DNA of 13,585 bases from the NCBI GenBank assembly GCA_019348265.1, contig JAHWJV010000045.1, forward strand, positions 1 through 13,585. Reading direction: 5' to 3'. The position numbers and the translations under genes were made by a program. Source of the DNA: Gemmatimonadota bacterium (GTDB taxonomy: Bacteria; Gemmatimonadota; Gemmatimonadetes; Longimicrobiales; Longimicrobiaceae). Every line of letters starts with the position of its first letter. Position 1 is the first letter of the stretch. The notes under the pieces were generated by a model. That model searched no databases. It was not told the origin of the DNA and saw nothing but the letters and a program-made list of their open reading frames with translations. Positions 1 through 8,828 of the stretch are shown here, piece by piece.

Positions 1-142
1 ACTGCCGCGCCCCTAGCCCGCCTCCCCCCCGGACCGCCGCTCGATCAGCCCCCCCCGCTGGGCCCCCGGCCCCGAGCGCCCGCCCCCTCCGCGCTCCCCC
101 GGGCCTGCCCGCCCCGCGACCCCCCGGCCGAAAGCGCCCCCC
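1..142. other. C-rich, low-complexity window edge (probable degraded contig end)
   Basis: By hand count, bases 1-140 contain about 86 C, 35 G and only 19 A or T, with repeated runs of five to seven or more C. This is far from the balanced GC-rich composition that begins abruptly around 143. The frame of the downstream isocitrate dehydrogenase is open from base 17, after a TAG at 14-16, but it contains no ATG, GTG or TTG before 230. Recognisable protein homology starts exactly at 143. The simplest reading is a poorly sequenced contig edge, for example dark-cycle poly-G errors on the other strand. A natural polypyrimidine tract is less likely. Confidence 0.6.
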
Positions 143-2347
<2,205 letters not shown>

Positions 2348-2371
2348 CCGGGCTCCACGCCGATACCGCAC

Positions 2372-2398
2372 GAGGGGCGCTCGTCTCGAGCGCCCCTC
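2372..2398 (+). terminator. Perfect 12-bp hairpin between convergent genes
   Basis: GAGGGGCGCTCG (2372-2383), loop TCT, then CGAGCGCCCCTC (2387-2398) form a perfect GC-rich stem 25 bases after the isocitrate dehydrogenase stop. On the plus strand it is followed by a pyrimidine-rich TCTCTCTC stretch rather than a clean T-run. It lies between two converging genes and, being symmetric, could also end transcription of the minus-strand cluster. There is no T-rich tail on that side. Confidence 0.65.
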
Positions 2399-2439
2399 TC
2401 TCTCACGCTTCTGCCCCCTCCCGCCGGCCCCGCGCCCAC

Positions 2440-4590
2440 CTAGTTCTGTCGCTCGCTATTCCGCGCGATCTCGACGTCGCGCGCGACCTCGTCGCGGATC
2501 AGTGCCCAGTGGAAGAGGTTGTCGTCGTTCGCGTGGAAGAAGTTGTGGTTGTAGTGGGTGAGGCGCATGTCGCGGTAGATCGGACGCGTGATCCGGATCA
2601 CCTCGTCCCAGTGCTCGAGCGCCCGCTGCAGCTGCGCGACCGCCGCCGTCCGGTTCTGCTGGCCGCCGGCCACGCGGAAGGTCTGCAGAGCGACGGCGCC
2701 CCTCAGCTTCGCCGCGAGGTGCAGCCCGAGGCTCGCCCAGACCCGGACGTCCGCCACCTCGTACATGAGCGACGCGTTCCCGGACACGTCGATCCCCCCC
2801 ACCAGGTGCAGCGCCTCGCGGCAGTCGCGCTCGAGCATGTCGGCGAGCATCGGAGGGGTGACGCGGCCCGGCGCGAAGGCGCCCCTCTCCCGTAGCGTCT
2901 CCACGTACTCGGCGACCGAGACGTACTCCGGAGCCATCGTCGGCTGGCGCATGAGCCGGTCGACCGAGATGTACTTCGTGGTGTCGCCCTGGAGCGCGAG
3001 GAATCCCTCGCTGTAGAGCGTGAAATCCCACGTCGAGTCGTAGAGCGACGCCAGGCGCAGCTGCGTGGACGAGGCGAGCGAGTAGGCCCGCAGCAGGCTA
3101 TCCCCGCGCGGGCCGTAGCGCCGGTCGAACTCCGACTGGAAGACCGAGTCCGGGGTGGCCGGATCGTAGAGGAGGCGCCCCCAGAGCTTGTAGAAGAGCC
3201 ACTGGCGCTGGAACGCCCACTTCCACGCCACCGGCGCCTCCACCGCGGTGAAGTAGTCGCGGGCCGGGATGTAGGTCTCGGACCCGACGAAGTACCCGCC
3301 GACGTAGTCCGCGGCCCCGTTCAGGGCGATGTGCCGGCGGATGAAGTCGGGCACCCCCCAGCGCAGGGCGAAGAAGTCCTCGTTCCGTGCCTGCCAGGTG
3401 ATCCTGTAGTTCTTCGGCTCCGGCACGAAGTAGGTATCGCCGAGCTTGCCCCCGTGCACCTTGACCAGCTCCGGCGCGGAGTGGGCGTGGGACCAGTTGA
3501 ACTTCATCTCGACCCATATCGGACCCTCGAAGCGATTCTCCAGCCGCTCCATCGCTTCGCGGGTCACCTGCTCCACGTGCCGGCTGACCCCTCCCGCCGA
3601 CGAGGTTCCCGAGGAGAACGGGACGCGGTGGATCAGCTTCACGGGGCGGTCCGCCTCCAGCATCCCCGCGATGATCACGTCGTCCATCCAGCGCTGGCGC
3701 TGTAGCGGGGTCATCCCGGCCATCCCCTCCCCGTGGGAGATGCCGATGCCGTCGAGATCAGGGTACTCCTCGAGCACCTGGGTCACGCTCTCGCGGAGAT
3801 AGCGGCGGACGATCTCCGACGTGTCGCCGGCGACGTAGTAGTGCGGGTAGAAGTTCTGCTTCGCCACCCCGTGGGCCTCCGCGAACTGGCGGCTCACGAA
3901 GATGCTCCAGTGGACGATGTATGTGTCCAGCCCCCGCTCCTTCGCCATCCGGAAGATCCCGCGATACAGGCGCTGCCACTCCGCGAGCTCCGTCTCCGAC
4001 CAGGGACTCGCCTCCGGGAAGTTGGTGGGGCGCACCATGTAGGTGAACGGATGCAGATTCCAGAGGCTGATGACGTTGAACCGGTTCTCCACCATCATAT
4101 CCAGGAACGCCTCCCAGTAGCGGAGGTCGCGCGCCGTCTCGTAATGCTGGTCGAGCGCGGAGCTGGGCCGGTACGTGTCCCAGGGCAGGTTGAACTTGAT
4201 GGCGCGGAACTCGAGGTTCGGCTTGGCCTCCGCCCGCTGGACGTCTTCCAGGCGCGTCCCGTTGCGCAGCGTCTCCGCCAGCGCGAGCGCGCCGTAGATC
4301 ATGCCGCGCTGGTCGCCCCCGTAGACGGTGATCACCTTCCCCTCGGGGATGATGGAGAACGCCTCCGGGCCCAGCCGCTCCGGGTGCACCGCCAGGCTGA
4401 CCAGGACGTCGTAGCCGATTCGCTCAGCCAGCAGCTGATAGCCTCGTTCGGTGAGCGCTTCCCCCAGCTTCCGCGCGGCGTACGCCGCCTGGGGCGCGGC
4501 TCCGTCGTGCAGGATGGTGACTCTTTGTGCCCACGCCGCTTCTGTAGCGAGGCAGAGCGCGATCACCAGGCAGAGCAGGCTCTTCATCAT
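2440..4590 (-). CDS. Secreted GH67-like (alpha-glucuronidase N-domain) glycoside hydrolase
   Basis: An exported protein of 716 residues from the ATG at 4590 (a second ATG is at 4587). Residues 1-21 form a signal peptide with a likely cut at AWA|Q. Residues 23-115 resemble the alpha/beta domain that precedes the barrel in GH67 and related hydrolases, including the ITVYGGDQRGMIYGALALAE segment. A TIM-barrel-like region rich in Trp, Tyr and His follows (about 125-470), then a helical C-terminal part. E288 in GIGISHGEG and E361 in WVEMKFNWSH are plausible acid residues; E288 lies near the position of the GH67 general acid (recalled as E292 in Cellvibrio GlcA67A), but this is not an alignment. The frame stays open up to 4668, but that extension overlaps the upstream gene and would bury the signal peptide. 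No Shine-Dalgarno is visible, so translation may be coupled to the upstream gene, whose stop is 29 bases away. It is the last gene of the cluster. The exact substrate is unknown: glucuronosyl- or other uronate-decorated glycans are guesses from the fold. Confidence 0.75.
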   Translation of the reverse strand: MMKSLLCLVIALCLATEAAWAQRVTILHDGAAPQAAYAARKLGEALTERGYQLLAERIGYDVLVSLAVHPERLGPEAFSIIPEGKVITVYGGDQRGMIYGALALAETLRNGTRLEDVQRAEAKPNLEFRAIKFNLPWDTYRPSSALDQHYETARDLRYWEAFLDMMVENRFNVISLWNLHPFTYMVRPTNFPEASPWSETELAEWQRLYRGIFRMAKERGLDTYIVHWSIFVSRQFAEAHGVAKQNFYPHYYVAGDTSEIVRRYLRESVTQVLEEYPDLDGIGISHGEGMAGMTPLQRQRWMDDVIIAGMLEADRPVKLIHRVPFSSGTSSAGGVSRHVEQVTREAMERLENRFEGPIWVEMKFNWSHAHSAPELVKVHGGKLGDTYFVPEPKNYRITWQARNEDFFALRWGVPDFIRRHIALNGAADYVGGYFVGSETYIPARDYFTAVEAPVAWKWAFQRQWLFYKLWGRLLYDPATPDSVFQSEFDRRYGPRGDSLLRAYSLASSTQLRLASLYDSTWDFTLYSEGFLALQGDTTKYISVDRLMRQPTMAPEYVSVAEYVETLRERGAFAPGRVTPPMLADMLERDCREALHLVGGIDVSGNASLMYEVADVRVWASLGLHLAAKLRGAVALQTFRVAGGQQNRTAAVAQLQRALEHWDEVIRITRPIYRDMRLTHYNHNFFHANDDNLFHWALIRDEVARDVEIARNSERQN

Positions 4591-4619
4591 GACCGCGTCA
4601 TCAGGAGGTGAGCCGCGCC

Positions 4620-5870
4620 TCAGCGAGGGGCGCGTGAACCGAGGAGCAGCCGCGCCTGCGTTCCCCACCCGCCGATGAAGAGATCCTCCACGCCGTCTCC
4701 ATTCAGGTCTCCCACCGCCATCCCCCAGCTCCTCCCGACCGTCTCCGCGGGAACGACGCGCTCGGTCACGTCGGTGAAGCGCCCGGCGCCGTCGTTGGCG
4801 TAGGCGCGGACGCGCTGCGGGACGAAGCCGGGCACCTGGATCGGGCCGACGATGATGTCGAGATCCCCGTCGTGGTCGAAGTCCACCGGCGTGCCCCCCC
4901 AGACCGAGAAGGTGTTTCCGGGGACCCGGGCATCGGATTCGTCGCGGAAGTGGCCCCGCCCGTCGTTGACGAGGAGGCGCACGCGCGGGTCCTTGTCGAA
5001 TGCGCGGTTGTTGCTCGTGAGGTTCAGGAGCAGGATGTCGGGCTTGCCGTCGCGTGTGGCATCGAACACGTGCGCCTGGCGGGTCTCGAGCGGCACGCGC
5101 AGCTCCAGACGCTCCGGGTGTTCGGTGAAGCGCCCCCGCCCGTCGTTGAGGAGGAGGCGGGTCGGCGGTGTCTCGTTCGCCACCACCATGTCCAGGTCGC
5201 GGTCCCCATCGAGATCGGCCAGGGTGATGTCCTGGGTGTCGTCGTCGACCGCCGGCAGGCTCGCCGCAGTGGCGTCCACGAAGTAGCCGGGACGGCGCGC
5301 GTCGTTGAGCCAGAGGAAGTTCTGCCCCGAGCGCCGCTGCCCCCCGCGCTGCGACCCGGAGTTCCCGACGACGATGTCCGGGAGGCCATCGCCGTTCACG
5401 TCACCGACGTCCAGACCATTACCCTCGCTCCGGGCCGGCAGCCGATCGGTGGCATCGGTGAACTGCCCCCCCGGCCCGCCGAGGAAGAAGGAGTGCGCCA
5501 TGTCGTCCTCCGCGACGAAGACCAGGTCCGGAAAGCCGTCCCGGTTGAAGTCGGCGGTGAGCACGTGCTCGGTATCGTGCCCCGTGTTGCCGAAGGCGCC
5601 CTCGCGCCACGTCAGTCGACCGCGGCCGTCGTTCAGGTAGAGGCGGTTGGCTGCGCCCTCCACGGCGACCGCCACGTCCAGGTCCCCGTCACCGTCGACG
5701 TCCACCAACGCCGCGTCGAGCGCGTGGAGGGCGGGTGCCGCCGGCACGTGGGTCGCCGTGACGTCCCGGTAGATCGTCGACCCCGCCGGAGCTTGCGCCG
5801 AGACGCACGAGGCGGCGGCGAGCACGCAGGGAAGCAAAAACGACGGGGTGATCATCGGCATCCTCTTCAT
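4620..5870 (-). CDS. Exported FG-GAP/VCBS seven-repeat beta-propeller protein
   Basis: A 416-residue exported protein made almost entirely of FG-GAP/VCBS repeats, the unit of integrin-alpha-like seven-bladed propellers. Seven calcium-loop motifs of the form DxDGDGxxD are visible at residues 57-65, 107-115, 157-165, 219-227, 270-278, 330-338 and 388-396, spaced 50-62 residues apart. Several repeats also carry a LNDGRGRF-type turn. The loop at 270-278 (DATRDGKPD) is the most degenerate. The N-terminus is a signal peptide, ending either at VSA|Q (24/25) or at Cys22 if it is a lipoprotein; the lipobox AAS-C is weak. The ATG at 5870 is supported by a strong Shine-Dalgarno six to seven bases upstream. 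No enzyme motif is seen. In this setting it may bind carbohydrate, scaffold the exported enzymes or act in surface attachment, but that is inference. Confidence 0.88.
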   Translation of the reverse strand: MKRMPMITPSFLLPCVLAAASCVSAQAPAGSTIYRDVTATHVPAAPALHALDAALVDVDGDGDLDVAVAVEGAANRLYLNDGRGRLTWREGAFGNTGHDTEHVLTADFNRDGFPDLVFVAEDDMAHSFFLGGPGGQFTDATDRLPARSEGNGLDVGDVNGDGLPDIVVGNSGSQRGGQRRSGQNFLWLNDARRPGYFVDATAASLPAVDDDTQDITLADLDGDRDLDMVVANETPPTRLLLNDGRGRFTEHPERLELRVPLETRQAHVFDATRDGKPDILLLNLTSNNRAFDKDPRVRLLVNDGRGHFRDESDARVPGNTFSVWGGTPVDFDHDGDLDIIVGPIQVPGFVPQRVRAYANDGAGRFTDVTERVVPAETVGRSWGMAVGDLNGDGVEDLFIGGWGTQARLLLGSRAPR

Positions 5871-5874
5871 TCTT

Positions 5875-5882
5875 CACCTCCC
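5875..5882 (-). promoter_or_regulatory. Strong Shine-Dalgarno of the FG-GAP gene
   Basis: On the minus strand GGGAGGTG precedes GAAGA-free spacing to the ATG at 5870 (the four intervening bases are AAGA). It is among the best ribosome-binding sites in the cluster and fixes the ATG at 5870 over the internal ATGs three and five codons later. Confidence 0.8.
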
Positions 5883-5906
5883 GTGAAATGCGGTGCGGCC
5901 CCTGAA

Positions 5907-5934
5907 CCTCTTCCTCTTCCTCTTCCCTCTTCCC
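5907..5934 (-). repeat. Polypurine tract with AAGAGG hexamer tandem repeat
   Basis: The plus strand carries three exact CCTCTT hexamers (5907-5924) followed by CCCTCTTCCC, so the minus-strand transcript has an uninterrupted 28-base purine tract. It fills part of the 71-base gap between the PQQ-dehydrogenase stop and the FG-GAP start. It lies upstream of the real Shine-Dalgarno and outside any reading frame used here. It may be a simple-sequence expansion or a ribosome standby site. No function can be read from the sequence alone. Confidence 0.6.
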
Positions 5935-5941
5935 TGCATCG

Positions 5942-8767
5942 TCACTCCCTCCCCTCGAGCGGGCGGACACGGATGTTGCGCCAGCGGAAAGTGAAGGGCC
6001 CCTTCCCCTCCTCACCGTGGATCTGCAGCGCGATGAAGCCTTTCGGGTGCGTCCGGTAGACCGATTCGTTTACCAGGTCCTCGACGGGGTGGCCGTTGAC
6101 CCAGGTCTGCATCCGCGGCCCCCGCGCGACGATGCGGAAGTGGTTCCAGTCGTCGTCGCGATAAAAGCGGTGGCCACGGTCGATGGTCTCCTGCGAGGAG
6201 AGCCAGTTCGTGCCCATCGCCTCGCCGTAGAACATCCCGGTGGTGGGGATTCCCTTCCCCTGGTAGCGTCGGATCTCCGCCTGGGGGCCGTTCACCCTGC
6301 CGCCAGCGGTCCTGGACTGGGACCTGAACTGGATCCCGGAGTTCGTTACGCTGTCCACCCACACCTCCAGCTCCAGCTCGAAGTCGCCGAACTCGCGGGT
6401 GGTCGCGAGGAAGGAGTTCGGGCTGCCTACGGCCGTCTGGCCGACGATCGCCCCGTCCTCCACCCGGTAGGTGTGCCAGCCGTTGAGATGCGCCCAGCCA
6501 TCGAGAGTGGAGCCATCGAAGAGATCGATCCAGGCCGTGTCCGCAGCGGCGGAGGAGATCCGCCGCGGGTCCTCTGGGTCGGGCAGCGCGAACGCGACGA
6601 TCGCGTCGCTCGACCGCGTTCCGTTCTTTCCCCCTCCACCGGCTGCGATGACGACGTACTGCTTGCCGTCGATCATGTACACGCTGGGCGTCGCGTAGCC
6701 GCCGGCGGGGAGGGTGTGCTCCCAGAGAACCCGGCCGGAGTGCTTCTCGAACGCCCGGATCTTCTCGTCGGCCGTCGCGGCGATGAACACCAGGCCTCCA
6801 TCCGTCGCGACGGCGCCGCCGTAGTTCATCGTTCCCGTGTTGCGGATCCCGCGGGCGGCGAGCTCCGGGTATTCGCCGAGCGGCACCTTCCAGAGAATCT
6901 CCCCCGTCTTCAGATCGAGCGCGTTCAGCGTTCCCCACGGCGGAGCGATCGCGGGGGTACCGTACAGGTCCTTGAAGGTGGTGTAGCTCTCGAAGGTGTA
7001 CACGGGGTATAGCTCACCGGGAGCCTCCGCCGCCGCGACTTCGACAGCGCTTCCCGCGGCTCCGCTCTTCAGGTACGCCGCGACCGCCTCGATCTCGGCC
7101 GCGGGGAGGTGCCGGAAGGACGGCATGCTGTTCCGCCCGCCGTGCACGATCTCCCGGATCGCACCTTCGCTGAGCGCCGTGTTGCGCAGCGAGGGGTAAA
7201 CCGGCGGGTCCCCCCTCCGATCGGATCCGTGGCACCCCGCGCAACTCTGCTCGTAGACCCGGAGCCCCAGCGCCGTCCCGGTCGCGGGAAGCTCGCCCTT
7301 CCTGCGCTGGACCACGCGGAGCCGGTTGATGGTCGGGCCGTCGTTCGCGTTGACGTAGAGGACTCCCATCGACGGGTCGTAGGAGGCGCCGTGCCACTCC
7401 ACGCCGCCCAGGTGACCCGGCGTGGTAATGGTGCCCCGCAGCGACGGGGGGGTGTAGATGGAGCCGCTCCGGTAGCGCCTGAACTGCTCCAGCGCGGAGG
7501 CGCGCGCCTCCGGGGTGACGTTGGTCAGGTCCGCCTCGGTCAGTGACTGCCGGACGAGCGGAGCGGGCCTCACCGGGAACGGCTGCGTCGGCCAGGCCTG
7601 CTCGCCCGGTACGTCCGAGGGCGGCACCGGGATCTCGTGCACGGGAAAGAGAGGCTCCCCGGTCTCGCGATCCAGCACGAAGGTGAGCCCCATCTTGGTC
7701 AACTGGACCACCGCGTCGCGCGCACCCCTCCCCGCCCCGATGGTGACCAGCACGGGAGCCGAAGGGTTGTCGTAGTCCCAGATGTCGTGGTGAACCGTCT
7801 GGAAGTGCCACTTCCGCTTGCCGGTCGCGGCGTCCAGCGCCAGGACGGAGTTGCCGAAGAGGTTCATCCCCTTGCGGTTCCCGCCGAAGAAGTCCGGGGT
7901 AGGCGACCCGGTAGCGAAGAAGACCAGTCCGCGCTCCTCGTCCAGCGAGAAGCCGCCCCACGGGTTGGCCCCGCCGTAATTTGCGCCCTCCACCCATTTC
8001 CAGGTGTCGTGGCCGAACTCACCGGGCTTGGGGATCGTGTGGAAGATCCACTCGAACTCCCCGGTGACGGCGTTGAAGGCGCGCACGTGCCCGGGGGTGG
8101 ACTTCTCGTCCTCCGGCACCCGGGAGCCGACGATGAGGAAGTCGCGATAGACGATCCCGGGGGAGGTAACCTCGATGGATGCGCTGGCCGTCGGGACCCC
8201 GAGGTGCTCGCGCAGGTCGATGAACCCTCCCTTCCCGAAGGACCGGATCAGAGCGCCCGACCTGGCGTCGATCGCGTAGACCCGGTCCCGGACGAAGTGG
8301 AAGATGCGCTTGCCCTGCCGGCCCTCCCAGTAGGTGACGCCGCGGCTGCGCCCGCGGAAGACCTTGCCGTCCTCAGCGTAGCGCGATGGATCGAACGACC
8401 AGACCTCCTTGCCGGTCGCCGCGTTCAGCGCCACCGCCCGCAGCGTTGGAGTGGAGATGTACAGCAGCCCGTCGACGACGATCGGGTTGACCTGCATCGA
8501 CGAGGTCGCGTTCGAGTTCGCGGTGTTGTACTGCCAGACCGGGCGGAGTGTGTGGACGTTCGCCGCGTGGATCTGCGCCAGCGCGGAGAACTGGTTCGCC
8601 TTCGAGTCGCCCCGGTACACCGGCCACCCGACATCGCCGGTGTCACGAGCCACACGGGTAGCTGGGGACGACGTGGCGACAGGCCGCTGAGCCGCCGCGA
8701 ATGCCGGGATCAGAAGCGCGGCCAGCACCGCGAGCGGGATCGAGCGGACGAGCAGTCGGTTGATCAT
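5942..8767 (-). CDS. Exported PQQ-dependent dehydrogenase / cytochrome c / DUF1080 fusion
   Basis: A 941-residue periplasmic protein. Residues 1-26 are a signal peptide (AFAAA|Q). Residues about 45-490 and 585-730 form a PQQ beta-propeller of the membrane glucose-dehydrogenase type, with the GKEVW, GEFEW and GEILW blade signatures. HHDIWDYD is at 326-333, and K358 lies 27 residues after D331, the same spacing as the catalytic Asp466 and Lys493 I recall for E. coli Gcd. A cytochrome c domain interrupts the propeller: haem motif C509-A-G-C512-H513, likely axial Met548 in NSMPSF. From about 745 to 938 there is a DUF1080 (PF06439, 3-keto-disaccharide hydrolase family) domain, beginning WIDLFDGSTLDGW and ending FRWRNIRVRPLEG. 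PQQ dehydrogenases of this type are usually about 700-800 residues; the last 200 are the extra domain. The propeller probably oxidises a sugar hydroxyl, passing electrons to the haem, and DUF1080 may cleave the keto-glycoside. The start ATG lacks a clear Shine-Dalgarno. The substrate is unknown. Confidence 0.92.
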   Translation of the reverse strand: MINRLLVRSIPLAVLAALLIPAFAAAQRPVATSSPATRVARDTGDVGWPVYRGDSKANQFSALAQIHAANVHTLRPVWQYNTANSNATSSMQVNPIVVDGLLYISTPTLRAVALNAATGKEVWSFDPSRYAEDGKVFRGRSRGVTYWEGRQGKRIFHFVRDRVYAIDARSGALIRSFGKGGFIDLREHLGVPTASASIEVTSPGIVYRDFLIVGSRVPEDEKSTPGHVRAFNAVTGEFEWIFHTIPKPGEFGHDTWKWVEGANYGGANPWGGFSLDEERGLVFFATGSPTPDFFGGNRKGMNLFGNSVLALDAATGKRKWHFQTVHHDIWDYDNPSAPVLVTIGAGRGARDAVVQLTKMGLTFVLDRETGEPLFPVHEIPVPPSDVPGEQAWPTQPFPVRPAPLVRQSLTEADLTNVTPEARASALEQFRRYRSGSIYTPPSLRGTITTPGHLGGVEWHGASYDPSMGVLYVNANDGPTINRLRVVQRRKGELPATGTALGLRVYEQSCAGCHGSDRRGDPPVYPSLRNTALSEGAIREIVHGGRNSMPSFRHLPAAEIEAVAAYLKSGAAGSAVEVAAAEAPGELYPVYTFESYTTFKDLYGTPAIAPPWGTLNALDLKTGEILWKVPLGEYPELAARGIRNTGTMNYGGAVATDGGLVFIAATADEKIRAFEKHSGRVLWEHTLPAGGYATPSVYMIDGKQYVVIAAGGGGKNGTRSSDAIVAFALPDPEDPRRISSAAADTAWIDLFDGSTLDGWAHLNGWHTYRVEDGAIVGQTAVGSPNSFLATTREFGDFELELEVWVDSVTNSGIQFRSQSRTAGGRVNGPQAEIRRYQGKGIPTTGMFYGEAMGTNWLSSQETIDRGHRFYRDDDWNHFRIVARGPRMQTWVNGHPVEDLVNESVYRTHPKGFIALQIHGEEGKGPFTFRWRNIRVRPLEGRE

Positions 8768-8828
8768 GGGCGTACGGTAGAGAGTCTCAGCAGGAGCGGG
8801 ACCGCGGAAGGTCGCGCGCGGGGGGTGC

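Noticed and set aside
4591..4668. 26-residue N-terminal extension of the GH67-like protein
   Set aside because: It would overlap the upstream gene by 49 bases and place a charged segment before a clean signal peptide.
4852..5750. Regularly spaced similar segments that look like a DNA repeat array
   Set aside because: They are coding FG-GAP repeats with diverged DNA; spacing follows protein blades and there are no direct repeats or spacers as in a CRISPR.
4872..6059. 395-residue plus-strand frame opposite the FG-GAP gene
   Set aside because: Its Val/Arg repeats are simply the reverse complement of the calcium-loop repeats.
8768..8828. Short GC inverted repeats such as CCGCG/CGCGG between the nucleoside hydrolase and PQQ genes
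   Set aside because: The stems are 5 bp in very GC-rich DNA with no T-run, which is expected by chance.
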